From CAWARU01 sp963805795 (GTDB taxonomy: Bacteria; Pseudomonadota; Gammaproteobacteria; UBA6186; Azoamicaceae), in contig CAWDVG010000002.1 in assembly GCA_963805795.1 (NCBI GenBank), positions 62,001-126,000 on the forward strand: a stretch of DNA of 64,000 nucleotides. Direction: 5' to 3'. Made by a program: the position numbers and the translations under genes. Positions 1-8,710 of this stretch are shown here, in pieces (positions within the stretch are counted from its first letter, which is position 1; every line of letters begins with the position of its first letter). Under the pieces are notes generated by a model. It saw nothing but the letters and a program-made list of their open reading frames with translations, made no database searches and was not told the DNA's origin.

Positions 1-312
1 AGCCAAATCAGCACGGCAGATTTGTTCAATAATGGCAGCAAAATTGTATTGGAACATCCAGAAGAAATGGCTTTAGGGCTATTAGTTTGTCAATTTAACG
101 AAGTATTGACCGAAACATTGCAAGATTATGCCCCCAGTAAACTAACCGATTATCTTTATCGCCTTGCAGAAAGGTTTCATAGTTTTTTCCATCATTGCCG
201 GGTAGATGGTTCCGAACAACAAAATAGCCGTTTATTATTATGCGAAGCTGTGGCACAGGTGCTTTTACAGGGGTTTAATTTGCTAGGATTAAAACCGTTA
301 GATCGAATGTAG
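1..312 (+). CDS. argS: Arginyl-tRNA synthetase, C-terminal fragment (5' end outside window)
   Basis: The reading frame is open from base 1, so this is the last 103 codons of a longer gene. It matches the C-terminal anticodon-binding helical domain of class I ArgS, which charges tRNA-Arg in the cytoplasm: the pattern LAERFHSFFHHCRV, then a run of hydrophobic helix residues, ending in LLGLKPLDRM, is the usual ArgS terminus (family members end in variants of LLG..xPERM). The catalytic domain with HIGH and KMSK lies upstream of the window. A TTG at base 22 could be taken as a start but is only an internal codon. The next gene follows after 66 bp and is probably a separate unit. Confidence 0.85.
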   Translation, partial: SQISTADLFNNGSKIVLEHPEEMALGLLVCQFNEVLTETLQDYAPSKLTDYLYRLAERFHSFFHHCRVDGSEQQNSRLLLCEAVAQVLLQGFNLLGLKPLDRM

Positions 313-378
313 CATCATTTGCTTTGAGTATACAAAGTAAAAAAATGGATATATTTTTAACAAACGAGGTCAAAACCA

Positions 379-990
379 ATGACATATTTTCGAAGCGTAT
401 TCTTTTCTGCTTCTTTAATCCTATTGGGATTATTGGGAATAATATCGCAACCCGTTTTTTCGCTTGAAGACGACCCCATACCTTTGCATATTTTAAAGCA
501 AAAAGCAGATCAAGGCGATTCAAATGCCCAATTTCGTCTTGGGATTATTCATTATAAGGGCATTGGTTGCTTAAAAAATGAAGAAGTCGCCTTCTCTTGG
601 TTTACAAAAGCCTCTGAACAAAATCATATTGAATCGATATATAATTTGGCTATTTTTTATGAAAATGGTATTGGCACCCAAACCTCAGCCTCTAAAGCAC
701 GGGATTATTATGAAAAAGCAGCAAATCAGGGCCATATCAAGTCTCAATTTAATTTAGGGCTTATGCTTTATGAGGGCATTGGGGTGCAAGCAGATATTCC
801 CAAAGGTATCGAATGGTTTAGAATAGCTGCAGAAAAAGGAGAGGCGAAAGCACAATATCGCTTAGGCAACGCCTACCTCGAAGGCAAAGGCATTGAAAAA
901 AATGAAATTATGGCACGGCAATGGCTCGAAAAGGCAGCTGCGCAAAATAATGCAGAGGCTAAGCAAACGTTAGAGCTGATGCAGCAATAG
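379..990 (+). CDS. Secreted or periplasmic Sel1-repeat protein
   Basis: The 203-aa product starts with an N-terminal signal peptide (hydrophobic stretch about residues 9-28) and continues with about four Sel1-like repeats of 36 residues, recognisable by A..LG..Y..G.G....A..W...A. SLR proteins are helical solenoids that act as protein-binding scaffolds; in Legionella and Coxiella relatives they often function in host interaction or envelope roles. No catalytic domain is visible. The start is supported by a purine-rich stretch (cgagg) about 10 bases upstream of the ATG. Its precise partner is unknown. It sits between argS and ubiG with separate spacing on both sides. Confidence 0.8.
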   Translation: MTYFRSVFFSASLILLGLLGIISQPVFSLEDDPIPLHILKQKADQGDSNAQFRLGIIHYKGIGCLKNEEVAFSWFTKASEQNHIESIYNLAIFYENGIGTQTSASKARDYYEKAANQGHIKSQFNLGLMLYEGIGVQADIPKGIEWFRIAAEKGEAKAQYRLGNAYLEGKGIEKNEIMARQWLEKAAAQNNAEAKQTLELMQQ

Positions 991-1054
991 CAGTAATAGG
1001 AGCAATATTAGTCTAGAATCGGTTTATTGTTTATATTTTAAAGAGCTCAACATC

Positions 1055-1765
1055 ATGACAAAAAACATCGACTTTGAAGAAACCCAACATTTTGCTGAAA
1101 TGGCAGAAGAATGGTGGAACCCTACGGGTCCCTGTCGTCCTTTACATGTTCTTAACCCAATCCGCATGCAGTACATCACCGATCGATGCGAAGTTTTTGG
1201 AAAAAAAGTTCTAGATATCGGGTGTGGTGCTGGCATTTTAACGGAAAGTCTTGCCAGACGAAAAGCTTTTGTAACAGGTATCGATGCAACTGAATCCTTA
1301 ATTGATATTGCCAACAAACATGCTCTAGCCAATGAATATGAATTTCAGCATCCCATCACCTATCTAGACACCAGCGCAGAAGAATTTGCAGAAACGCATA
1401 CCGAAACATTTGATGTGATCACCTGTTTGGAGTTGTTAGAGCATGTCCCAGATCCTGAATTATTGATTCAAGCCTGCCGTAAATTAATCAAGCCCAATGG
1501 CGATCTGTTTTTCTCAACATTAAATCGCAATCCAAAATCTTATTTTATGGCTATTGTGGGCGCAGAGCACATACTAAAAATATTGCCTCAAAATACCCAT
1601 CATTATGCAAAATTTATTCGACCCTCTGAACTAGAACAAGCTTTAAGACAGGCCAACCTTCATTTAGAGGATATCGCAGGGCTTCACTATAATCCTTTCA
1701 CTCATCAAGGAAAATTAACTCAGGATGTTTCAGTGAATTATATTGTACACGCAAAAGCCAGGTAG
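1055..1765 (+). CDS. ubiG: Ubiquinone biosynthesis O-methyltransferase UbiG
   Basis: This SAM-dependent methyltransferase carries out both O-methylation steps of ubiquinone biosynthesis. The 236-aa length is normal for UbiG. The N-terminal WWNPTGPCRPLHVLNPIR stretch is typical of the family, followed by SAM motif I, VLDIGCGAG, at residues 52-60, an acidic residue at the end of strand 2 (TGID), and the LEHVPDPE post-motif. The C-terminal part includes the GLHYNPF signature. It is followed 14 bp later by a gph-like phosphatase, the usual ubiG-gph arrangement in gammaproteobacteria, and the two are likely co-transcribed with hpnC. Confidence 0.95.
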   Translation: MTKNIDFEETQHFAEMAEEWWNPTGPCRPLHVLNPIRMQYITDRCEVFGKKVLDIGCGAGILTESLARRKAFVTGIDATESLIDIANKHALANEYEFQHPITYLDTSAEEFAETHTETFDVITCLELLEHVPDPELLIQACRKLIKPNGDLFFSTLNRNPKSYFMAIVGAEHILKILPQNTHHYAKFIRPSELEQALRQANLHLEDIAGLHYNPFTHQGKLTQDVSVNYIVHAKAR

Positions 1766-1779
1766 GATTAAGGTAACAT

Positions 1780-2439
1780 ATGACTGTATTATTTGATTTA
1801 GACGGCACATTATTAGATACTGCCGCTGATTTTGTCCATGCGGCAAATCAACTATTAGCTGAAATGGGACAAGCCCCCGTGGCGCTTGAAGTACTTAAAC
1901 CCGCTGTTTCTAATGGCCTAGCTGAACTTATGCAGGTTTGCTTCAGTATTAATCCAGAAAATCCACAATATGCATTCCTATCTCAAAAACTCATTTCTTA
2001 TTATGAAAAAACCATTGGTCTTTATACAGAACCATTTCCAGGGATATTAAACTTATTATCGGCACTTGAAACACACGATATCCGATGGGGAATTGTGACA
2101 AATCGACCGCATCGTTTTACAACCCATTTGTTAGAATCTACAAAGCTTTTAACACGTGCAAGTTGCATCGTGAGCGGAGACACCACGCCCAACCCTAAAC
2201 CGCACCCAGATCCACTCTACTTTGCCTGTCAACAAATGGCTGTTCATCCACAACACTGTATTTATATTGGCGATGCTGAACGCGATATACAAGCCGGCAA
2301 AGCAGCTGGCATGGCAACTATAGGTGTTTTATTTGGCTATATCCCCAATACCCAAACGGCTTTACAATGGGGGGCAGATTATTATGTTCATCATGCCGAT
2401 GATATTCTACCAAAGGTACTGGAATGGCAAGCAAAATAG
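1780..2439 (+). CDS. gph: HAD phosphatase: phosphoglycolate phosphatase Gph or MurNAc-6-P phosphatase MupP
   Basis: A 219-aa HAD-superfamily hydrolase. Motif I is FDLDGTLLDT (nucleophile Asp6, acid/base Asp8), motif II is the VTNRP segment, motif III includes the Lys of NPKPHPDP, and motif IV is IGDAERDIQAG. The gene follows ubiG, the position occupied in Pseudomonas by mupP, which dephosphorylates N-acetylmuramic acid 6-phosphate in cell-wall recycling; related genes are annotated gph for 2-phosphoglycolate hydrolysis. Sequence reading alone does not separate these activities. Its last codons overlap the start of hpnC by 16 bases, indicating translational coupling. Confidence 0.85.
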   Translation: MTVLFDLDGTLLDTAADFVHAANQLLAEMGQAPVALEVLKPAVSNGLAELMQVCFSINPENPQYAFLSQKLISYYEKTIGLYTEPFPGILNLLSALETHDIRWGIVTNRPHRFTTHLLESTKLLTRASCIVSGDTTPNPKPHPDPLYFACQQMAVHPQHCIYIGDAERDIQAGKAAGMATIGVLFGYIPNTQTALQWGADYYVHHADDILPKVLEWQAK

Positions 2440-3368
2440 AAAAGGAAAAAGCAATAGAAATAGAGATAGAAAATGTCTACTGGGCCTCTAAAAAAATCGC
2501 AGGTAAGCATTATGAGAATTTCCCCGTCGGTTCTTTACTCCTTCCCCGAAAATTGCGAAAACCCATTCATGTTATTTATGCTTTCGCTCGTAGCGCAGAT
2601 GACATCGCTGATGAAGGGAATCTTACGGCAGAAGAGCGCTTAGCAGCGCTCAATCTTTATTGGCAAACACTCGAAGCCATGGAACAGGACAGATTGGAAC
2701 ATCCTCTTAACCATAACCGCCAAATTAACAATCCCCGCCAAACCCAAGAAGCCTCTCGCATTTCAGAGGATCCCCTTTTCCTCGCTTTGCAGGAGGTCAT
2801 TGAAAAACACAAGCTCCCTTATGAGCTCTTTTACAACTTATTACACGCTTTCAAACAGGATATCATCCAAAAGGACTATCAAAATTTTGATGAATTGTTA
2901 CAATATTGCCATTATTCCGCTAACCCCATCGGCCGATTATTACTGCATTTAACTGATAACGCCAGTCCAGAAAATTTAATGGCAGCAGATGCTGTATGTA
3001 CTGCTTTACAACTGATTAATTTTATCCAAGACTTACAATCTGATCTGAGTCAAAGGGCTCGCTGTTATTTCCCTTTAGATGAAATGCAATCATTTGGCAT
3101 TGATAAAGATGATTTATTGTCTCTTAAGAATTCAACCCAGATTTCACAATTTATCTATTTGCAGATATTTCGGGCCCAGGAATGGTTACAAAAGGGGTCA
3201 TTATTGGGATCCCGCTTAAATGGTCTTTTTGGTTTGGAAATCCGTTTAATTATTTCAGCAGGGCAACATATGATTCAACAACTTTTAAAAAGGAAAAATG
3301 TTTACGAACGCCCCACAATTCAATTTTGGCACTGGCCAAAAATTTTTTTAAAAGCCATTATATATTAA
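2424..3368 (+). CDS. hpnC: Hydroxysqualene synthase HpnC
   Basis: A squalene/phytoene synthase family enzyme of 314 aa. In the bacterial three-enzyme route it converts presqualene diphosphate to hydroxysqualene. The first Asp-rich motif is SADDIADE (Asp59, Asp60, Asp63) and the second metal-binding region is FIQDLQSD (Asp203, Asp207), followed by RARCYFPLDE, typical of HpnC. The N-terminal NFPVGSLLLPRKLRKPI agrees with HpnC rather than HpnD. The ATG overlaps the end of gph. HpnC is normally immediately upstream of hpnD and hpnE; here those genes lie 5.3 kb downstream beyond an accessory block. The inserted loop around residues 95-112 is longer than usual. Confidence 0.9.
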   Translation: MASKIEKEKAIEIEIENVYWASKKIAGKHYENFPVGSLLLPRKLRKPIHVIYAFARSADDIADEGNLTAEERLAALNLYWQTLEAMEQDRLEHPLNHNRQINNPRQTQEASRISEDPLFLALQEVIEKHKLPYELFYNLLHAFKQDIIQKDYQNFDELLQYCHYSANPIGRLLLHLTDNASPENLMAADAVCTALQLINFIQDLQSDLSQRARCYFPLDEMQSFGIDKDDLLSLKNSTQISQFIYLQIFRAQEWLQKGSLLGSRLNGLFGLEIRLIISAGQHMIQQLLKRKNVYERPTIQFWHWPKIFLKAIIY

Positions 3369-3422
3369 AGCAATATACAAGGATTAAATTTTTTGCGATC
3401 TTCTTTGGGTAAAAGCAAGGTC

Positions 3423-5204
3423 CTAATCAATTAAAAACGTTTCTCTCAACCTCTTTTTGTCAGAAAAAAGTAAAGATACTTCTTTTAAAAAAACAGACGT
3501 CTCATTAGCATTATAAGAAGGTGTAAAATCTTTTTTGCACTTTCTGTTCTTTTTATAACATACAGTTATGTTTTTACCTTCAGGCGATAAAGACCAAACG
3601 GAAATTTCAAAATCCTTGGTATTATACCCTGCATCTGAAATAATAGTTTTTATAGCATTCACTATGATAATATTACGAAAGGTATAGTTATTAAATAGAT
3701 CCACAACAAATTTTGCGAAAGGAATTAAATTATGTTCTAGATCAGCAACATTAAGAGTCTGCATATATTCATTTCTTCTAGCCAAGGGTATAACAATCCA
3801 AGGATACATGTCTGAGGCAAACATAGCATTCATTAAAAATCGAGCAATTCGTCCATTTCCATCCATATAAGGATGAATAAATACAAATAGGTAATGTCCT
3901 ATAATGGCTCGAACCGAGGCTTCACTTTCTTCTTTTAATATTTTAAATAGATATTCCATACAATCGATTATGGCATCTGCCTGTGGAGGAACATGTCTTG
4001 AATTACGAATATAAACGGGATGTTTTCGATACCCCAATAATTGCTCTGGCTGTATAATCCCTGCTTGTACTGAGGGTGAAAATAACTTCCGGTACCACTC
4101 CTGAAGATCTTCTTCCAATAACTCGCCAGAATTTGCTTTAAATGTAATAACTTTACGAACAGTCTCTCTCACCTGCTGAAAAGCTTCATAATACCCGCGC
4201 GCAGCCAAAGCATTACGTTGTTCATTATCTGCTGGGAATTGTTTCGGATCCCAAGCATTATTTTTTACTTTCTCTATTAAATCTGGGGTAACCTGATACC
4301 CTTCAATAGAGAGTGAGTTATAGGCATCAAATTGATAAATTTCATCTAACTCATGCATATATTCTTCAATATCGATCATAACTCTTAAAGAGGGAGAAAA
4401 TATATTCACAATTGCTTCACGATTGCTTTGCCAAAGCGCCTCCATCCTAGCAACATAGGGAGAAATGGGTCTTAATGTTTTCAAAAAAGGTTTCGATTGT
4501 TGAAAAGGATTTTCAGGAGTTATTTGCATCCCCACCGCAATCATGTCTTTTTTTAAGTTCTCAGCTTTCGTATTGTCCCCTAAAAAATAATAAGCGCCCA
4601 CAAGGCGATCAGCTGCGCTTTTATAATTATTTTGCAAGATAATTCTACTTAACTCAGAGACATTTCGTATGGAACGTAAAGCAATTTCTGCTTCTTCTGG
4701 TTTTGTCCGAAAATAACTAGGAAATACTTTCGAAATTGCTAAGGCTAAGGGCATGATCTGTAACCCCCTCTTCTCAATTCTGTCTTCAGGGATATTTTTA
4801 AGATCGCTGTACATTAATAAAGAAGTTTCAAAGGGTAATGTCTTAGCCTTGCCTCCTCCTTGTGGAACAATTGCAATGACTTGTTTTGGCAGCACAGAGA
4901 TATCCAATAATACGTCTAGAGAACTTTCTGCAGATAAGCAATATACTTTGCCAAATCTCTGTTCTAGGTATATCGCAATAAAATCCCAAAAATGAGCAAA
5001 CCAAGCGGCAGAGTCATTAGGCAAAATATCGGGTCTTATTAATAGATACCAACCTTTCATTATTTCACTTAACCAAGATGTTCTTAATAATAATTCACGG
5101 TCAGCTCGTGAAATTTCATCCGACCTAAAAATATAAGGATGTTTTGAATTTGCTCGTGCACGAAGTCTAGACAAGGCCTCGGCAATGGATTGGTGTAACA
5201 TCAC
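3423..5204 (-). CDS. Fic-family protein with N-terminal AbiEi-like region
   Basis: A 593-aa protein with an intact Fic core, HPYMDGNGRIAR at residues 444-455, the signature of AMP-transferring Fic enzymes. An inhibitory-helix motif of the S-x-x-x-E-G type lies upstream (Ser297, Glu301, Gly302), so this is a class II, self-inhibited Fic. Residues 1-180 resemble the winged-helix plus core region of AbiEi-type antitoxins (GWYLLIRPD, CLSAESSLDVLL, then a VPQGGGKAKTLP-like segment); this is my reading of the pattern, not a search. The start codon lies 10 bp from a four-copy direct repeat, which suggests autoregulation through the N-terminal DNA-binding region. It is on the opposite strand to hpnC and converges on it. 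Target protein unknown. Confidence 0.85.
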   Translation of the reverse strand: MMLHQSIAEALSRLRARANSKHPYIFRSDEISRADRELLLRTSWLSEIMKGWYLLIRPDILPNDSAAWFAHFWDFIAIYLEQRFGKVYCLSAESSLDVLLDISVLPKQVIAIVPQGGGKAKTLPFETSLLMYSDLKNIPEDRIEKRGLQIMPLALAISKVFPSYFRTKPEEAEIALRSIRNVSELSRIILQNNYKSAADRLVGAYYFLGDNTKAENLKKDMIAVGMQITPENPFQQSKPFLKTLRPISPYVARMEALWQSNREAIVNIFSPSLRVMIDIEEYMHELDEIYQFDAYNSLSIEGYQVTPDLIEKVKNNAWDPKQFPADNEQRNALAARGYYEAFQQVRETVRKVITFKANSGELLEEDLQEWYRKLFSPSVQAGIIQPEQLLGYRKHPVYIRNSRHVPPQADAIIDCMEYLFKILKEESEASVRAIIGHYLFVFIHPYMDGNGRIARFLMNAMFASDMYPWIVIPLARRNEYMQTLNVADLEHNLIPFAKFVVDLFNNYTFRNIIIVNAIKTIISDAGYNTKDFEISVWSLSPEGKNITVCYKKNRKCKKDFTPSYNANETSVFLKEVSLLFSDKKRLRETFLID

Positions 5205-5214
5205 ATTTTCCTAA

Positions 5215-5306
5215 TTACTTGACTTTCATGTATTATATTACTTGATTTTTATGCTTTTATCAACTTGATTATTTTGCATCAATTTACTTGACTTTTATGT
5301 TAACAT
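5215..5306. promoter_or_regulatory. Four 23-bp iterons upstream of the Fic gene
   Basis: Four direct repeats begin at 5215, 5238, 5261 and 5284, exactly 23 bp apart. Copies 1, 2 and 4 share TTACTTGAYTTTYATGY; copy 3 is degenerate (CAACTTGATTATTTTGC). The array ends 10 bp before the Fic start codon on the minus strand, so a bound protein would cover the promoter or leader. An iteron array of this regularity is most simply an operator, plausibly for the Fic protein's own N-terminal AbiEi-like domain. Confidence 0.75.
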
Positions 5307-5388
5307 ATTGTTATAATTAACATTTCTGCAACAATCGATGATATAAGTGATAAACTATTTTCCAAAAACAGACAATATTGTTATTGAG

Positions 5389-5418
5389 TTGACTCTAATT
5401 TTCTTTTCTTTTTATACT
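5389..5418 (+). promoter_or_regulatory. Sigma70-type promoter for the 194-aa gene
   Basis: A TTGACT -35 box (5389-5394) and a TATACT -10 box (5413-5418) are separated by 18 bp. The ATG at 5448 follows after a good Shine-Dalgarno sequence (aggag at about 5436-5440). The promoter starts 83 bp beyond the iteron array. Confidence 0.65.
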
Positions 5419-5447
5419 GATGCCAAGTTAATATTAGGAGATAAAAA

Positions 5448-6032
5448 ATGGCCAAAAGCAAAACCGAAATTGAACAACAAAACAGATTAGCAATGGCTAA
5501 TGGACAGGAAACTGAATCTGCTTCCCAACCTGTTCAGGATGAGAATTCCAACTTGAAATTTATTATAACCCAAGCCAAAAATTTCCAGGCCTACTTAATA
5601 GAACCTATTCCATTATTAGAACCACCTAGTGGATCTGAAAATCCAGTAGCAAGAACTCATGTTCCACCCGTTACTCCAGTTCCTATTTATTCTGCACGAC
5701 CCGTTAACTCTTTTTTGGGATCAGAATTGGAAGAAGGACGAGTAATAGGAGTAGTTGGTTCTCAACAACCACCCTCCATTATGGCTCCTACGTTTAAACT
5801 TATTGATGGACCTCAAATTCAAATTACAGCTCGCAATCTATATGCTACAGAACCTAAACCGGAATCTATTGAAAGCGGAATTACCGCACCTCTTATAATG
5901 GGTGCAGCTGCCGTCGCAGCAGGTTTATTTTATCTATATAACCGAGGGTTTTGTTCTTGTCGTCGTAATCACACAGCAGCTGCTCACGATGACGCAGTGA
6001 CTAGGATTCTGGAAAAGCCTAAAACAAACTAA
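5448..6032 (+). CDS. Orphan one-helix membrane protein with post-membrane cysteine pair
   Basis: The family is not recognised. The 194-aa product begins with a polar, Gln/Glu-rich N-terminus (1-40), continues with a Pro-rich central section (about 52-115), then one predicted transmembrane helix at about 146-164 (APLIMGAAAVAAGLFYLY), followed directly by RGFCSCRR with Cys169 and Cys171, and a short polar tail. No signal peptide is visible, so it would be C-terminally anchored. Cysteines next to a membrane helix can be lipidation sites in host cells, but this is inference. A strong SD and promoter support expression. It lies between the Fic gene and the candidate ADP-ribosyltransferase, converging on the latter across a terminator. 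Confidence 0.65.
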   Translation: MAKSKTEIEQQNRLAMANGQETESASQPVQDENSNLKFIITQAKNFQAYLIEPIPLLEPPSGSENPVARTHVPPVTPVPIYSARPVNSFLGSELEEGRVIGVVGSQQPPSIMAPTFKLIDGPQIQITARNLYATEPKPESIESGITAPLIMGAAAVAAGLFYLYNRGFCSCRRNHTAAAHDDAVTRILEKPKTN

Positions 6033-6064
6033 TATCCAAAAATGGGTAATCCTATTTTTGGATA
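6033..6064. terminator. Perfect 11-bp hairpin between convergent genes
   Basis: The stem TATCCAAAAAT (6033-6043) pairs perfectly with ATTTTTGGATA (6054-6064) around a 10-base loop. It starts immediately after the stop codon of the 194-aa gene and lies between two convergent genes. The A/T runs inside the stem could serve transcripts from both directions, so a bidirectional terminator is likely. Confidence 0.6.
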
Positions 6065-6108
6065 ATCAGTCACTCTAATAAATGCTGATTATTATATCCG
6101 CTAAGTAC

Positions 6109-8484
6109 TTAATCGATTAGCAGCTTTTTGTTCGCTGAAACAACAGCATTATTATTGTTTGTGGATGGCTTATTACTTCCATAATCAAAACAAACTGCCT
6201 TTGGGCTTAAATTGATTTGAAAACCAGAAACTAAATAATCGGCTACTATCGGTATGATTGGGGGGGCTAAGCCAGAGATTTCCTGAACCTTTCTTAATCT
6301 TGCGGCCATCGAACTAAAAGTCGAATGATGGTGACTCCATCTTTTCATTAAATTATCGACCGAATAGGATTCAACGTATTCTTTAGGGCTTTTTTGATTT
6401 CTGCAAGTTTCCTCTATAGACTTAACAAAATGTGAATTATCCATGTCATTAGCTGTCTTCGTAGCGCTAGCATGTGTTGCAGAGATAAAAGCTTTGGGAG
6501 CTTTAGGTTTTATTCCCTGCCTATCTATTAGAGTAACAGTATCCCAATCTGTTATTTCTACCTTGAGGATAGTATTTGGAAAACAAATAGGAACCTCCAT
6601 TTCTCCCGGCATTTCTCCAATACGAGGGCGAATGTTTCCAAAAAATATAGGATCACCCGCACCATATTGCAGGGTGATTAAGATACCATGCGCATTATTG
6701 GAGCAGGATGCATATCCCGAGCTTCCATGCTGCGTAGGGCTGACCCGAATGGTTTCAGACCCCCCTGCCCACGGCATTTGCGGACCCTTTTCTAAACTAT
6801 AATGAACCGTTGTATTATAGCCATGTGATAAAAATGAATAAAAAGAAGCTCTGTGTCCATAAGCAAAATAGCTGTTGCATAATTTAGCATTTATGGCTGA
6901 TTCGGACAATTTAAGTCCGCGGAAAGCAAATGTATTAGCACTCTGCACAATAGGATGATCGTAAATGCTAGATAGGGCTAGAGCATAATCTCTCTCAAAG
7001 CTCAACATAAGATCCGACAATCTTTTAAAATTATCTCTAATGACTTCTAGTTGATCATCCTCATTCTCGATGTAATGTCTTAATAAGAGTTTTAGATTGT
7101 CTAGCACTAATTTTTGAATCTCAAGCGTTCTATCATGTTCAATCAGTTTCGTCAGTAGTTCTGTTACCTTAGGACGTGTAAGAATTCCTTTTTCCTGCAT
7201 GAGCAATAGCATCGCTTGATATTTCTTTATTTCCTTACTGCCCGCCAATGCTTTACTAACAGATTGTTCTAAGAAATCAGATAAGCTGATTTTGGGCACT
7301 ACCAATCCCAAATCTACCAGTCGTTCAGCAATAAAGAAATGTCCTTTCATTATATGATGCAATATTAAATTTGGATATTTCTCATTTAAAAATTTTACTA
7401 CCTCTTCTTTTTGCTTCTCTATATTTTCAAATAGGAAAACAAGATAATCGCGAAAATCTTCCCAAGGCAGCATTGCAAACCATGGTTCTTCAGAGGCTAC
7501 CGTTTTAGGCAAGCTCTGTCCTTTAACCAATAAGAAATGTAAAAGCTTGGCAGCATGCACTCTACCCAATGGAAATTCTTCTGAGTCTAATTTAAGATTT
7601 TTAATCAATTCTAAGATCAGTTTTTTTTCTTCAAGACAGGATAACACTCTGACTTTACTGGATTGAAGATTGCTTATCCATGCATTAATATCAAAATTAA
7701 TTGAATGGGCAGCCATATATAATTCACTAGAAGGAAATTCTGCGAACAATGCAACTTTTTGCATTTCAGTCTTAAAACTTTTCTGCACAGATTTCTTTAA
7801 TTCTGGACTATATACAAAAGCTTCTGGTGATTTGGAATTGATATCAGATAGTAAATTCTCTTGTTGGCTCTTTTCCACTTTAAGTTGTTCTTCAGCCATT
7901 AATTTTGGGTCATTCAAAGCTTCTGGCCATCTAGCATTCATTCTTTGTAAATAAGAATATACCCCAACAAACCTATAATACTGGTTAATCAAACTTAATA
8001 ATAAAGCAAAAGGAGCACCTTTTAATTCTGGATAAAGCACAAAACCCAAGGCAGCCAACTTAGTTTCATCCCCCCCATAAGTAATAGGACCTACAGTATG
8101 ATGCACATCAAAAAACAGTGTTAGAGGATTAAGTTTTTCTTTAAAGTTAGGCTCATATTGTTCTAACTCACAAAACAATTCTTTTCTGCTCTCTAGAGAT
8201 TGGGAGAGAAAATTCATACAAAATAATATTAAAGGATTTGCACGAAGAATATCTGTATAGGGATATTGAATATTGGGATCATGTTCTAAAATTGTCTGTC
8301 CTTTATCTAGTAAATCATTTATTTCCTTTCCAGCATATTCTCTGAATTTTGTTATGGCCTCCCAGGTTTCATTTAATTCTTTATCAGAAATGTCTTTCGG
8401 ATGGCTCAATAATTTGTTAACAGCCTCAACAAATTCTTTAAAATCTTTATTTTCAATTTTATCTTTTAATGTTTTCACAACCAC
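6109..8484 (-). CDS. Large protein with candidate C-terminal R-S-E ADP-ribosyltransferase domain
   Basis: A 791-aa protein, mostly helical and without signal peptide or membrane helix. Residues 1-500 show no family I recognise. The C-terminal third has the order of elements seen in R-S-E mono-ADP-ribosyltransferases: FRGLKLSE with Arg522, then GYASCSNN with Ser593-Cys594-Ser595 in the place of the S-T-S strand, then GEMEVPICFPNTILKV with Glu628-x-Glu630 in the position of the catalytic E-x-E. Spacings (71 and 35 residues) are plausible. Members of this class use NAD+ to modify Arg and other residues on target proteins, often in a host. The domain assignment rests on motif order only. The gene lies in the accessory block between hpnC and hpnD. 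Confidence 0.6.
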   Translation of the reverse strand: MVVKTLKDKIENKDFKEFVEAVNKLLSHPKDISDKELNETWEAITKFREYAGKEINDLLDKGQTILEHDPNIQYPYTDILRANPLILFCMNFLSQSLESRKELFCELEQYEPNFKEKLNPLTLFFDVHHTVGPITYGGDETKLAALGFVLYPELKGAPFALLLSLINQYYRFVGVYSYLQRMNARWPEALNDPKLMAEEQLKVEKSQQENLLSDINSKSPEAFVYSPELKKSVQKSFKTEMQKVALFAEFPSSELYMAAHSINFDINAWISNLQSSKVRVLSCLEEKKLILELIKNLKLDSEEFPLGRVHAAKLLHFLLVKGQSLPKTVASEEPWFAMLPWEDFRDYLVFLFENIEKQKEEVVKFLNEKYPNLILHHIMKGHFFIAERLVDLGLVVPKISLSDFLEQSVSKALAGSKEIKKYQAMLLLMQEKGILTRPKVTELLTKLIEHDRTLEIQKLVLDNLKLLLRHYIENEDDQLEVIRDNFKRLSDLMLSFERDYALALSSIYDHPIVQSANTFAFRGLKLSESAINAKLCNSYFAYGHRASFYSFLSHGYNTTVHYSLEKGPQMPWAGGSETIRVSPTQHGSSGYASCSNNAHGILITLQYGAGDPIFFGNIRPRIGEMPGEMEVPICFPNTILKVEITDWDTVTLIDRQGIKPKAPKAFISATHASATKTANDMDNSHFVKSIEETCRNQKSPKEYVESYSVDNLMKRWSHHHSTFSSMAARLRKVQEISGLAPPIIPIVADYLVSGFQINLSPKAVCFDYGSNKPSTNNNNAVVSANKKLLID

Positions 8485-8710
8485 TACTTCGCTATTGAAT
8501 GAGTTTTGAACCTGAATTATTCATTTGTTATGTTTTATGGATGTTATCAACAAAGTCACAGGAAAACAAGAATTCGGTTGGATGACTCTTTCCTGTTCAG
8601 ATTCATTAAGCGCTTATAAATTCGAAACAAAAATTATGAACATTAACTAACAAATTCAATCCGTTACTCAGCCCTTGCCAGTTGCAGCTCCCTTTGGTAG
8701 GGTATCCATT

